Source of the DNA: an uncultured Pseudomonadales bacterium
GTDB taxonomy: Bacteria; Pseudomonadota; Gammaproteobacteria; Pseudomonadales; Azotimanducaceae
Length of the DNA stretch: 64,000 nucleotides
Direction of reading: 5' to 3'
Assembly (NCBI GenBank): GCA_958296195.1
Contig: OY282455.1
Location: 682,001 to 746,000, forward strand
Shown: positions 54,838-63,910 of the stretch, piece by piece
How positions within the stretch are numbered: position 1 is the first letter of the stretch
Layout of the letters: the number at the start of each line of letters is the position of its first letter
Notes under the pieces: model-generated
What the model was told of the DNA's origin: nothing
What the model saw: only the letters and a program-made list of their open reading frames with translations
The model's database searches: none
Program-made: the position numbers and the translations under genes

Positions 54838-55968
54838 ATGCAAAAGCCATGCGGCATGGGCGAACTCTGCCGGACGACCGACGAGGCGCCTGCCGAGCCG
54901 CCGTTGGTGGCGGTCTGGAAACGGGCGCGCCGCGTCATCGGGGTCGATCTTGCGGCGGGCCTTGCGCGCAAGTTGCGGGCGCTGGACGGCGCGGCCCGGT
55001 TCCTGCCCGGTCTCGGCGGTCGTCCGGGCGACTGGTTGCGGGCGTTGCGGCCGCACCAGTGGGTGAAGAACATGCTCGTGTTCGCTCCCCTCGTCGCGGC
55101 GCACGAGACTGACGCTGGGGCGTATCTGGTGGCCGCCGGGGTGTTCGCGGCGCTGTCGGCGGCGGCGTCGGGCGGCTACCTGCTGAACGATCTGCTCGAT
55201 CTCCCGCACGACCGCGGGCATCCCGCCAAGCGCCACCGCCCGATGGCGGCGGGGAAGGTGCCGCTGTTGCCGATGATCGGCATCGGCGCCGCGCTGGCGT
55301 CGGGCGGGCTCGCCCTGGCGTTCTGGCTGTCCGCCGCGGCGGGGCTTTGGGTCGTTCTGTATCTGGCCGTCACCTGCGCCTACTCGCTGTCGCTGAAGCG
55401 CAAGCTCTTCATCGACGTGGTCGCCCTCGCCATGCTCTATGCGGTCCGGGTGCTGGCCGGCGCGGCGGCGGTGTCGGTTCCGCTGTCGCCCTGGCTGCTC
55501 GCCTTCTTCCTGTTCCTGTTCCTCGCCCTGGCCATCGTCAAGCGCCAAGGGGAGCTGCGCGGGTCCAACCGGTCCGCCGCCGGCGGCCGGGCCTATCTTG
55601 CCGAAGACCTCCCGATAATGGCGGCGCTGGGCGCGGCGGGCGGCTTCGCTTCGGCGGTGATTCTGACCCTCTACATCCAGAGCCCGGAGACGGGGGAGCG
55701 CTACGCCCGCCCGGAGTTCCTGTGGCTGGTCTGTCCGCTGCTGCTCCACTGGCTGGGGCGCATGGCGCTCCTCGCCGGTCGGGAGGGGGGGGGGGGACTC
55801 CAAACGGGCATCGGGCAGCGACGACCCACTGGTCTTCGCGCTGCGGGACCGGACGAGCTGGCTGACCGGCCTCGCCGTCCTGGCCGCGTTCGCGGCCGCG
55901 CTGTGACGCGCATGGCGCCGCCCGCGTCCCTCGCCCTGCGCTTCGTGTTCCGGGAGCGGGCCGCATGA
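54838..55968 (+). CDS. UbiA-family phosphoribosyltransferase, interrupted by a G12 tract
   Basis: The frame encodes a UbiA prenyltransferase: RPHQWVKNMLVFAPL, the Asp-rich NDLLDLPHDRGHPAKRHRP and DVVALAMLYAVRVLAGA. Such proteins make decaprenyl-phosphoryl-5-phosphoribose, the first step to arabinose donors. At 55785-55796 a run of 12 G shifts the frame: the sequence then reads LQTGIGQRRPTGLRAAGP to a stop at 55966-55968. With 11 or 14 G it would read DSKRASGSDDPLVFALRD to a stop at 55906, the family's normal end. So the present copy is probably off. The HAD domain usually fused at the N-terminus is absent. Confidence 0.85.
   Translation: MQKPCGMGELCRTTDEAPAEPPLVAVWKRARRVIGVDLAAGLARKLRALDGAARFLPGLGGRPGDWLRALRPHQWVKNMLVFAPLVAAHETDAGAYLVAAGVFAALSAAASGGYLLNDLLDLPHDRGHPAKRHRPMAAGKVPLLPMIGIGAALASGGLALAFWLSAAAGLWVVLYLAVTCAYSLSLKRKLFIDVVALAMLYAVRVLAGAAAVSVPLSPWLLAFFLFLFLALAIVKRQGELRGSNRSAAGGRAYLAEDLPIMAALGAAGGFASAVILTLYIQSPETGERYARPEFLWLVCPLLLHWLGRMALLAGREGGGGLQTGIGQRRPTGLRAAGPDELADRPRRPGRVRGRAVTRMAPPASLALRFVFRERAA
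55785..55796. repeat. G12 homopolymer tract inside the UbiA gene
   Basis: 12 consecutive G at the 3' part of the UbiA gene. Loss of one or gain of two G restores the conserved C-terminus, so this is a candidate phase switch, or a sequencing length error. Confidence 0.85.
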
Positions 55969-57302
55969 TGCTCTCGGGCTGGGGCCGGCATCCGACCTTC
56001 GATTGCCGGCTGGAGCGCCTGCGTCGGCGCGAGGACCTGCCCGGTCTGCTGCAGCCCGGCGCGACGCTGATCGCCCGGGGCAACGGGCGGTCCTACGGCG
56101 ACGCCGCGCTCAACCCGGAGCTGACGCTGTCGATGCGGGCGATGGATCGGATGCGGGCGTTCGACGCCGGGACCGGCCTGCTCGACTGCGAGGCCGGCGT
56201 GCTGCTCACGGACCTCCTGGAGACCTTCGCGCCGCGCGGCTGGTTCCCGCCGGTGGTGCCGGGAACCCGGCTCGTCACCGTCGGCGGCATGGTCGCGGCG
56301 GACGTGCATGGCAAGAACCATCACCGCGACGGGACCTTCGGCGCGCATGTGGAGTCGCTGACGCTGGCGGGCGCGGACGGCGCGATGCGGACTTGCAGCC
56401 GTGCGGAGAACGCCGATCTCTTCCGCGCCACCCTCGGCGGCATGGGGCTCACCGGCGTGATCCTCTCCGTGCGCTTCCGCCTGCGGCCGGTCGAGACCGC
56501 CTTCGTGATGGCGGAGACCCGCGCCGCGCGCGACCTAGACGAGACGATGGCCCTGTTCGAGGCGTCCCGCGACTGGCCCTACAGCGTGGCTTGGATCGAC
56601 TGCCTGGCGCGGGGCGCGGGGCTGGGCCGTGCGGTAATGACGCGCGGGGCGTTCATGGAGCTTGGAGCGCTGCCGCCGCGCTTGGCGTCCAACCCTTTGC
56701 GCCTGGCCCCCGCGGGCAAGCTCCAGGTTCCCGCCGATGTGCCGTCCGCCCTGCTCAACCGGGTCTCGATCGGCCTCTTCAACGAGCTCTGCCACCGGCG
56801 CGGGCGGGGACGGGCGCGGGCCGGGGCGCAGCCGGTCCATTTCGACCGCTTCTTCTTTCCCCTCGATCGGATCGAGGCGTGGAACCGCCTCTACGGGCGG
56901 CGGGGGTTCGTCCAGCACCAGTGCGTGCTGCCCAAGGGCGGGAGCGCGGCCGGGGTCGCCGCCCTGCTGGAGCGCGCCGCCGCTTCCGGACAAGGCTCGT
57001 TCCTGGCGGTGCTGAAGCTGTTCGGCCCCGCCGGGGAGGGGCTGATGTCGTTCCCCTTGGAGGGCTATACGCTGGCGCTCGACTTTCCGCTGCGCCGCGG
57101 CACCGCTGCGCTGCTTGACGGGCTCGACGAGATCACCCACCGGCACGGCGGCCGCGTCTATCTCGCCAAGGACGCCCTCTGCGCGCCGGAACGGGTGCGC
57201 GAGGGCTATCCCCGCCTCGGCGCCTTCAAGGCGGTCCGCGCCGAGGCGGCCGGGGTGTCGCCCAGGTTCGCCTCCGAGCTGTCGCGACGGCTCGCGTTGT
57301 GA
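55965..57302 (+). CDS. DprE1-like FAD-dependent decaprenylphosphoryl-ribose oxidase
   Basis: A 445-residue FAD_binding_4 oxidase, with the FAD loop LIARGNGRSYGDAALNPE, PVVPGTRLVTVGGMVAADVHGKNHHRDG and LYGRRGFVQHQCVLPK. In the DprE1/DprE2 pair it oxidises the 2-OH of decaprenyl-phosphoryl-ribose on the way to the arabinose donor. The usual DprE2 reductase is not next to it. The stop overlaps the next start (GTGA). GC is much higher here than in neighbouring genes. Confidence 0.9.
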   Translation: MMLSGWGRHPTFDCRLERLRRREDLPGLLQPGATLIARGNGRSYGDAALNPELTLSMRAMDRMRAFDAGTGLLDCEAGVLLTDLLETFAPRGWFPPVVPGTRLVTVGGMVAADVHGKNHHRDGTFGAHVESLTLAGADGAMRTCSRAENADLFRATLGGMGLTGVILSVRFRLRPVETAFVMAETRAARDLDETMALFEASRDWPYSVAWIDCLARGAGLGRAVMTRGAFMELGALPPRLASNPLRLAPAGKLQVPADVPSALLNRVSIGLFNELCHRRGRGRARAGAQPVHFDRFFFPLDRIEAWNRLYGRRGFVQHQCVLPKGGSAAGVAALLERAAASGQGSFLAVLKLFGPAGEGLMSFPLEGYTLALDFPLRRGTAALLDGLDEITHRHGGRVYLAKDALCAPERVREGYPRLGAFKAVRAEAAGVSPRFASELSRRLAL

Positions 57303-59680
57303 GTGACAGGGACATGAACAAGCTGACCACGCCGGATGCCGCCGCGCCGATGGGTCGCGCCGCCCGCTGCCTGAATCAGCCGGGGGGAGGGGTAACTCTG
57401 TCCTCCCGGCTGCGCGACGTGCTGTTCGTCCTGTTCATCGGGGGCACCCTGGCCTACGGGGCCGGGTTCGCCTGGTACATGCTCGCCCGCTTCGATCTCA
57501 TCAACCTCATCTCCAACACGCACGATGACGCCTTCTACTACTTCCAGATCGCCCGCAACCTGGCCGAGGGGAAGTTCTCCACCTTTGATGGCGGCATCAC
57601 GCGCACCAACGGATACCACCCGATCTGGCTGCTTCTGGTCACGCCGTTCCACTGGGTGTTCGACAAGGAAGCGGCGCTGTTCGCCATCAAGGCGTTCGAG
57701 ATCATGCTGGTTGCCGGCGGCGTGGCCCTCGTCGCCGCGGCCGCCCAGCTAGCGCGCATGCCGTGGTATCTGATGTTCGCCGCGCTGCCGATGCTCTACC
57801 ACATCCCCATGTTGATTGCAGGAATGGAAGCAGCGGCGGCGCTGTTCATGCTGGGCCTGTTCATTCTGACCGCCTGCCTCTTTGCCCGAAGCCCGACGCG
57901 GTGGCAGTGGCCGTTGGCCGCAATCGCCTTCGCCCTGCCCTGGGTGCGCCTGGAGTACATCGCCATATCGCTGGCGACGACGGCGGCGCTGTGCCTGATT
58001 GAGTGGTCGTGGCAGGAACGAGCGCCCAGCGCGTCACTCGGAGAGCGGGCTCGTTCCGCGCGCTCCATGAAGGCGGTCGTCCCGTTTCTCGCCGCCGGCG
58101 CCAGCATCCTGGTGTATTTCGCCTACAACCGGCTCGTGTTCGGCGGCATCGTGCCGGTCAGTGGCGCGACCAAGCAGATGGTGTCGCAGCGGCTATGGGA
58201 GCAGGAAGGCGGATACAGCTTCGTTCAGAACTTCCGGGACGTCTTGCAGATTCCTGTCTTCCACGATGGGCTGCTGGTGGCGCTGGAGGTTTGCGCCTAT
58301 TTGCTGCTGGTCTGGTGGTTCGCCCGCCGCTCCCGGAGTCGGCAGGACTGGCTGTTGTTGGCCTTTCTGGTGGGCGTGTTCAGTTTGGCGGCCGGCCATC
58401 TGGCCAAATTCGCACAGACTGTTCTCATGATTCACGCTTCCTTGGGGCCTTGGTCTTGGTATTTTGTCCCGGCGTACCTGATGACGGTGCTGATTGTTCC
58501 CGTACGATGTTATGTCGCCATTTACTTCATTCGCCGGTTCATCGGGTCGAAGTCGCAGCACGCGGCCAACATGCTGAGTTTGGGCATCGTCCTTACGGGC
58601 GCGGCCTTCCTGTTTATCAAGGCCGATTTCACCGAGCCATTTCAGCGTTTTGAAGCGATTAGCGTCTCAACCAGAACTGACGACAAGTGGATTAAAGCCG
58701 TTTCTTACAACGAATGGACTGAAGCTGCTTACGGGGGTACGCAGCTTATGAATCGCGTGCTTCCCGAGGGCAGCGTGGTCGGGGCGTGGGAGGCCGGCGT
58801 CGTCGGGTATTTCTCGCGCTTTCCGGTGGTGAACCTAGATGGCCTAGTCAACTCCTACGACTATTTTCACGCAACGAACAACGTGGCGATAGGCGGATAC
58901 GCCGGCTGGGATGAAAAATTCATTCCTCTCTATCGAGAATTCGGGATAACTCATTTTACCGAAATTAAGCGCTTTGAAGGTTCACTACTGAATATCCTCA
59001 ATAGATGGGAACTCCAACTATGGCCCATCGGTCCGCCGGCGGATGAAAATGCCGTCGCCAGGACTTGGGAGAGGATTGAACCCCACTTCGACCATCAGTC
59101 GGATGGCGTCGGGCTGATCGTGGACGGACGGCTGGCGCTGGCGTTCGTCAGGAATTGCGCGCCGAACGAGTTGGCAGTGTTGGCCTGGGTTGGCCCAGGA
59201 GAGGAAACGGTCGCCACAGGCTGGCCGCAAACTGGGCTGTGCGTGGCCGCGTTCGTGCTGCCCCACAATGCGCACCCACGGGTCAGCGTAGAAATAACGA
59301 ATGTCCCTCTGGGCGATCATCTGGCAAGACTTCTCGGAGACAGCCTGCCGATAATCCGCTCCGACTGGGATGTGTATCTCGTTGAAGACAGCCTCATCTA
59401 CGCCAAGGACCAATGCAGCCCTGAGGATACTGAACCAATGTTCTTCCTCCACCTAGATTCGGTTGACATGAACGACCTCCCCAGCCACCGCAAGCAATAC
59501 GGCTTCGACAACCTGGACTTCGCTTTCAGGGACCACGGTGTCATCAAGGGAGGAGTCTGCGCAGCGAGGCGGGAGTTGCCTAATTACGCCATCACCGCGA
59601 TCCGCACCGGCCAGTTTCTCATCAACGAGGACGGCTCCTTCACAAACCTCTGGGAAGGCGAAGTCCGCCTCAATGAGTAG
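57299..59680 (+). CDS. large GT-C-like membrane protein with C-terminal Cys module
   Basis: A 793-residue protein with about eleven membrane helices. The first outer loop THDDAFYYFQIARNLAEGKF-like stretch (HDDAFYYFQIARNLAEG) and the following NGYHPIWLL are typical of GT-C arabinofuranosyl- or mannosyl-type transferases that use polyprenyl donors. A soluble region follows from about 460, and the last ~104 residues (690-793) form a module with two Cys that is repeated twice in the next protein. GTG 57299 overlaps the oxidase stop. With UbiA and DprE1 it may transfer arabinose; this is inference. Confidence 0.85.
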   Translation: MSDRDMNKLTTPDAAAPMGRAARCLNQPGGGVTLSSRLRDVLFVLFIGGTLAYGAGFAWYMLARFDLINLISNTHDDAFYYFQIARNLAEGKFSTFDGGITRTNGYHPIWLLLVTPFHWVFDKEAALFAIKAFEIMLVAGGVALVAAAAQLARMPWYLMFAALPMLYHIPMLIAGMEAAAALFMLGLFILTACLFARSPTRWQWPLAAIAFALPWVRLEYIAISLATTAALCLIEWSWQERAPSASLGERARSARSMKAVVPFLAAGASILVYFAYNRLVFGGIVPVSGATKQMVSQRLWEQEGGYSFVQNFRDVLQIPVFHDGLLVALEVCAYLLLVWWFARRSRSRQDWLLLAFLVGVFSLAAGHLAKFAQTVLMIHASLGPWSWYFVPAYLMTVLIVPVRCYVAIYFIRRFIGSKSQHAANMLSLGIVLTGAAFLFIKADFTEPFQRFEAISVSTRTDDKWIKAVSYNEWTEAAYGGTQLMNRVLPEGSVVGAWEAGVVGYFSRFPVVNLDGLVNSYDYFHATNNVAIGGYAGWDEKFIPLYREFGITHFTEIKRFEGSLLNILNRWELQLWPIGPPADENAVARTWERIEPHFDHQSDGVGLIVDGRLALAFVRNCAPNELAVLAWVGPGEETVATGWPQTGLCVAAFVLPHNAHPRVSVEITNVPLGDHLARLLGDSLPIIRSDWDVYLVEDSLIYAKDQCSPEDTEPMFFLHLDSVDMNDLPSHRKQYGFDNLDFAFRDHGVIKGGVCAARRELPNYAITAIRTGQFLINEDGSFTNLWEGEVRLNE
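59366..59677 (+). repeat. C-terminal module copy 1
   Basis: Residues 690-793 of the first GT-C protein: WDVYLVEDSLIYAKDQC, FFLHL, YGFDNLDFAF and IRTGQF. It is a homologue of two modules in the next gene. Confidence 0.8.
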
Positions 59681-62384
59681 CCCGGCAGGCGGGCGGCCCG
59701 ACCGCTTCACGCTGCTCCTCGCCGCGGCAGCCGTACTGGGCGCGGGTCTCGTGCTCCTGCGGCTGGCCAGCTACGGATCAAGCGTGGGTGCGGATGCGGC
59801 CAACTACATCACAGCGGCCCGCAGCCTCCTAGCGGGCGATGGTCTTGTTGGCCTGGGTGGTGGCCCTTGGGTGTACTGGCCACCGCTGTATCCGGCCCTG
59901 CTCGCCGGCGGGGGCCTGTTCGGGCTCGACCCGTACGCCGTTGCCGGGCCGCTCAACGCCGTCATCTTCGGGCTGACCGTTCTGGTCGCGGGTTGGTGGC
60001 TGCGGCACCATCTGCACTCCCGTCTCCTGTGGCTGTGGGGTTGCCTCTCGATCACGCTTGCCCTTCCCCTCGCCGAGATCGCGTCCCATGCCTTGACCGA
60101 CTCGGTTTTCGTTCTGTTCGTAACGCTCTCACTGACGCAAATCGACGCCCACCTGGGCGGCGCGGCGGGACGCGCACCCCTGATCCGGGCGGCGGCGTTC
60201 GGCGCACTGGCCTGCCTCACCCGCTACCTGGGCGCTTCCGTGATCCTAGCGGCGGTTCCGATGCTGCTTGCCGCACGGGTTGCGCCGCGGGAGAAGATGA
60301 AGCGCATCGTCGTCTATACGCTGATTGCCGGGTTGCCGTTGGGTCTGTGGATGCTGCGGAACTTTCTGCTTGCCGGATCAACGACCGGCGAAAGAGGCTT
60401 TGATTCCTACTCATTTGACTTCATCGTGGACGAGGTTTTGCGAGTCGCGGTCGGGCAAAGGTGGCTCGTCGGGTTGACCGCCCCGGTGCTGTTGGCGCTC
60501 GTGATGGCCGCCTGCCATGCGTACCACCGCCTTTCGCGCCGGGAAAAGGGCGCTCCCGTTGCTTCGGATGTCGCCTGGGGCCCGTTGCGCGTATTCGGTG
60601 GTTTTGCGCTCGCGTACCTCACGCTGCTCATCGCCGCGGTGATGTCGGGAGCTACCTTGTATGCTGGAGCCGAGATGGGGAGATACCTCCTCCCTGTTTA
60701 TGTTCCGCTCCTGTTCGCGGCGCTGTTGCTGATGGACGGGGCCCTCCGGTATGCGCGGAAGCGGGTGTCGCGGGGAATCGGTTCCGCGCCGGAGGGAGCT
60801 CAGGCGATCGGGTGGGTGCGGGGCCTTGCGGCCGTCCTGATGTTGGCGCTGTTCCTGCAGGCGGCGTGGCTGGTTGTGCTGCATGACCGCGAGATACGAG
60901 TCTGGAATGCCGGTGAGCGACAAGCGCAGGCCGCACCGCGGTGGAGGAATTCGGAGAGTGTGCGGTACATTCGGGAGGCGGCTCTGACAGGCACGATCCT
61001 GAGCAATAAACCGGTCATCCCGCGCTTGCACGCCGACAGTCCGGCACGCCATTACAGACTATTGTGTAGACCGGATCGCGTGAGGCCCGCATTGTCGCAC
61101 GCGCTTGGCAGAGGGGAGGTGCATGTCCTCAATTTCCATGACCTCTACAGTGACCGGACCTCGATGCACCCATGCTCCCGGCAGCAGGACGAGGATCTCC
61201 GTAGCGCCTTGTCTCGGGAGCCCTTGCTGGAACTGGTGGCGGAACTGGCGGACGGCACGCTGTATCGCCTGCGCGAACGCGACTTCCGGGAGTTCCCGCC
61301 CGCTATGTTCCACAGTTCCGATGCTCCGATGGAGGGTAAGTTGTTCGTCGCCTTTCTCAACATGTCCCACGGCCAGCGACTGCCCGGGGAACCGTGGCAG
61401 TGGGAGAAAGACGGTGATGCCGATAGCTGGACGAGCCTCCCCGCTCAACGGTCTGACTACGGGTACACCCCCACTATTGCCGACGTCGGGCATCGCCTGC
61501 GCGCTTCGGTGTACTACGCAGACCACCTCGGCAACCGGGTGAAAGCGATGACCAAGCCGTCCGAACCCGTACAGCCGGACATCCTGAAGGTATTGGCGCC
61601 GCTTGGAAGCGAAGATGGAAGGGGCGCGGCGGGCGCTTCTGAAGCGGACCGCGGCATTCGTTCCAAGTACGATCTGTACCTCTACGGAAACAGGCTGATC
61701 TATAGGAACCGGAACTGCAGATACGAAGACGAAGCCGGTACGCGGTTCCTGTTGATCGTCTATTTATTGGATTCCGAAAGTGGAACGCCAGAATACGATA
61801 CGCTGGATTTTGAATGGCACGAGGATTTCTGGAAGAACAACGGTACCTGTGTCGCCGAGCGCCAGCTTCCCGACAAGGACATCGTCGGCATCCAAACCGG
61901 CCAGGTTGACCGCGACGGGAACCTCCTTTGGGAAGTGGAGCACTGGTTCGAGGAGAAACGGGGGTGGTTTGACGGCTATTTGTCGTCGGCGACTTCCAGC
62001 GAGCCGGCGGTGCGCTCCGTCTTCGACATCCATCTCGGCGAGGGAAGTCTGATCTTCGTCAAGGACCCGTGCGCCCGCGCCGACACGGAGGCGAAGTTCT
62101 TTCTGCACCTGATTCCCGCTGACGAGGACGACCTGCCTGCAGAGCGCAAGCCATACGGCTTCGACAACCTGGACTTCGATTTCGACCAGCGCGGCGACCG
62201 ATTCGACGGCAAGTGCCTGGCAACAGTCCCTCTGCCGGAATACGGTATCTCCGAGATCAGGACCGGCCAGTACGTGCCCGTGGTCGGCGGTTTCAACAAC
62301 CTTTGGAAGGAGGAGTTCCCTTGGAGAGGCGCAAATGAGGAAGCTGGGCCCACTATGATCAATTCACTTACCCCAAACAACTGA
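59673..62384 (+). CDS. giant GT-C-like membrane protein with Ig-like and two Cys modules
   Basis: A 903-residue protein. Residues 1-~405 hold about ten membrane helices with the GT-C signature ADAANYITAARSLLAGDG and a WPPLYPALL loop. Residues ~545-635 look like an Ig-like domain (WQWEKDGDADSWTSL, YTPTIADVGHRLRASVYY). Residues 664-757 and 782-885 are two copies of the C-terminal module, the second highly like that of the preceding protein (KPYGFDNLDF, EIRTGQY). ATG 59673 overlaps the previous stop by 8 bp. A glycosyltransferase with surface-binding tails is the best guess; the sugar is unknown. Confidence 0.82.
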   Translation: MSSPAGGRPDRFTLLLAAAAVLGAGLVLLRLASYGSSVGADAANYITAARSLLAGDGLVGLGGGPWVYWPPLYPALLAGGGLFGLDPYAVAGPLNAVIFGLTVLVAGWWLRHHLHSRLLWLWGCLSITLALPLAEIASHALTDSVFVLFVTLSLTQIDAHLGGAAGRAPLIRAAAFGALACLTRYLGASVILAAVPMLLAARVAPREKMKRIVVYTLIAGLPLGLWMLRNFLLAGSTTGERGFDSYSFDFIVDEVLRVAVGQRWLVGLTAPVLLALVMAACHAYHRLSRREKGAPVASDVAWGPLRVFGGFALAYLTLLIAAVMSGATLYAGAEMGRYLLPVYVPLLFAALLLMDGALRYARKRVSRGIGSAPEGAQAIGWVRGLAAVLMLALFLQAAWLVVLHDREIRVWNAGERQAQAAPRWRNSESVRYIREAALTGTILSNKPVIPRLHADSPARHYRLLCRPDRVRPALSHALGRGEVHVLNFHDLYSDRTSMHPCSRQQDEDLRSALSREPLLELVAELADGTLYRLRERDFREFPPAMFHSSDAPMEGKLFVAFLNMSHGQRLPGEPWQWEKDGDADSWTSLPAQRSDYGYTPTIADVGHRLRASVYYADHLGNRVKAMTKPSEPVQPDILKVLAPLGSEDGRGAAGASEADRGIRSKYDLYLYGNRLIYRNRNCRYEDEAGTRFLLIVYLLDSESGTPEYDTLDFEWHEDFWKNNGTCVAERQLPDKDIVGIQTGQVDRDGNLLWEVEHWFEEKRGWFDGYLSSATSSEPAVRSVFDIHLGEGSLIFVKDPCARADTEAKFFLHLIPADEDDLPAERKPYGFDNLDFDFDQRGDRFDGKCLATVPLPEYGISEIRTGQYVPVVGGFNNLWKEEFPWRGANEEAGPTMINSLTPNN
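61662..61944 (+). repeat. C-terminal module copy 2
   Basis: Residues 664-757 of the giant GT-C protein: YDLYLYGNRLIYRNRNC, LDFEWHEDFW, GTCVAERQLPD and GIQTGQ. It is the most divergent of the three copies. Confidence 0.7.
62016..62327 (+). repeat. C-terminal module copy 3
   Basis: Residues 782-885: FDIHLGEGSLIFVKDPC, FFLHL, YGFDNLDFDF, GKCLATVPLPEY and IRTGQY. Closest to copy 1. Confidence 0.8.
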
Positions 62385-62426
62385 GTAGGGCGTCAAAATC
62401 GTCGGCCGCTACACCTGACGTCGCGC
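62382..62426. repeat. right copy of 45-bp direct repeat (radical SAM 3' end remnant)
   Basis: Matches 51836-51880 at 39/45 bases with a 21-bp exact core at 62389-62409. It reads GVKIVGRYT-stop, against GVKIVGRHA-stop in the intact gene, keeping the stop codon. It is a remnant of a second copy of the radical SAM gene end, 10,546 bp away. Confidence 0.85.
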
Positions 62427-62503
62427 ACTTACGACCGCCCTGTCCAACCTTAATTGAGGATGAACTAGAGAGCTGAATCCAAAGCAAGCCCAAGCAGGAA
62501 CGA

Positions 62504-63910
62504 TCAGTCGTAAAGCAGTTCGGTTGCAAGCCGTCGCGCTTGGCCAGCCAGGTACAGCGGCAGTGACAGAAGGCGGTAGGAAATCGCCGCGCCGCCCGGC
62601 AGTTTTTTCGAGTCCCGCAGAAGGCTGGGCGGCAGCGCGTTCAATCTCAGGGCGAGGTCGCTGCGCTTCTCGCCCAGGAACTGATGCAGGGACTTGAGCG
62701 AACCCGTGGTTCCGGCCTTGATTTCCACGGGCACGATGCGCCTTCCCGCGGCGATCACGTAGTCCACTTCGGCGTTGGAGTTTCTAGCCTCCCGCGCCCA
62801 ATAGTGCAGCGCCGGCGTCTCGTAAGGGCGGCCGCTGTGCAGCAGGTGCTGGCCCACAAACTGCTCGGCCACCGCACCGTTGTTCACCAGCGTCAAGTCC
62901 TCCCTGCCGAGGTCCAGGAGATTGAGACCCAACGCGGCGCACATCAGGCCAACATCCATGTACAGGCACTTGAAGTGGCGTTCGCTGGCCTCCGCCGCCG
63001 GAGGCACGCCGTTAGCCGCCGTGCGATGCACCTTGCTGGCGATCCGCGCCATGCACAGATGCCGCAAGGCGTCGGCAAGCTCCGCAGCGCGATGTTCCCG
63101 GCTTACCTGAACGTACTTGAACTTGCGCCCCACCATGTTCGGCAAGCGGTCGAACACCAGCTGAATGCGGGCCTTCAGCCGGCCGTGGCTGTACTTGTTG
63201 AAGTCGTCCCGGTAGGTTGCCGCCACGCTTTGCAGAACCCGCGCCGCACGCTCGAAGCCATAGACCGCCTCGCCGTCCTGGGCGTAGGCGGCAACCGCCT
63301 CCGGCAGGCCGCCGACCACCCAATACAGCCGCAGCAACTCCAAGCACCTTTCATGCACGATCTTCGGAAAGACGTCCCGCCGCGCCTCCGTGACCCTGTA
63401 GTCGCGCAGGCCGGCGGCCAATTGCGCGTGCCCCAAGGCGGTCAGAAAGTCCTCGAACGTCATTGGGCCGAGGTGCAGGTACTCGATGCGGCCCACGGGC
63501 ATGGGAAGCCGCCTGTCGCCGAGGGCGAACTCCAACAGGGAGCCGGCCGCCACGACATGCAGTTCCGGCATTTCCTCGCGGAAGTAGCGCAGCGCAGCCA
63601 ATGCCTCTGGAGCGGCTTGGATCTCGTCCAGGAACAGCAAGTCCGTGCCGGCGGCAAAGGTGCGCCCGGTGAGCAGGGCCAGTGTGTCGAGAATCCGCAC
63701 CGGATCCTTCGCCGCAAACGCCTCGCGCTGTTCCGGGTTGCGTTCAAAGTTGATCTCCAGCAAGGGCATCCGCGCCATGCGGGCGAACTCGCGCACCAGA
63801 GTGGATTTGCCGACCTGTCTGGCCCCCCGCACCACCAGCGGCTTGCGCCGCGGCTGTGCAGCCCACTGCTTGAGGTGTTCGATTTCATGGCGATCAAGAA
63901 ACCTTTGCAT
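62504..63910 (-). CDS. AAA+ ATPase with DUF4143
   Basis: A 468-residue protein of the AAA_14/DUF4143 type: Walker A VVRGARQVGKSTLVREF, Walker B DLLFLDEIQ, and a C-terminal DUF4143 domain (HYWAREARNSNAEVDYVI, a PD-D/ExK-like EVD...EIK arrangement). The role of this abundant family is unknown. It is divergent from the last 90 bases, which are AT-rich and hold no gene. Confidence 0.93.
   Translation of the reverse strand: MQRFLDRHEIEHLKQWAAQPRRKPLVVRGARQVGKSTLVREFARMARMPLLEINFERNPEQREAFAAKDPVRILDTLALLTGRTFAAGTDLLFLDEIQAAPEALAALRYFREEMPELHVVAAGSLLEFALGDRRLPMPVGRIEYLHLGPMTFEDFLTALGHAQLAAGLRDYRVTEARRDVFPKIVHERCLELLRLYWVVGGLPEAVAAYAQDGEAVYGFERAARVLQSVAATYRDDFNKYSHGRLKARIQLVFDRLPNMVGRKFKYVQVSREHRAAELADALRHLCMARIASKVHRTAANGVPPAAEASERHFKCLYMDVGLMCAALGLNLLDLGREDLTLVNNGAVAEQFVGQHLLHSGRPYETPALHYWAREARNSNAEVDYVIAAGRRIVPVEIKAGTTGSLKSLHQFLGEKRSDLALRLNALPPSLLRDSKKLPGGAAISYRLLSLPLYLAGQARRLATELLYD

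Noticed and set aside
54064-55803. 579-codon minus-strand frame over the sulfotransferase and UbiA genes
   Set aside because: Shadow frame; Arg/Gln/Pro-rich with no domain, while the plus strand has clear UbiA and sulfotransferase motifs.
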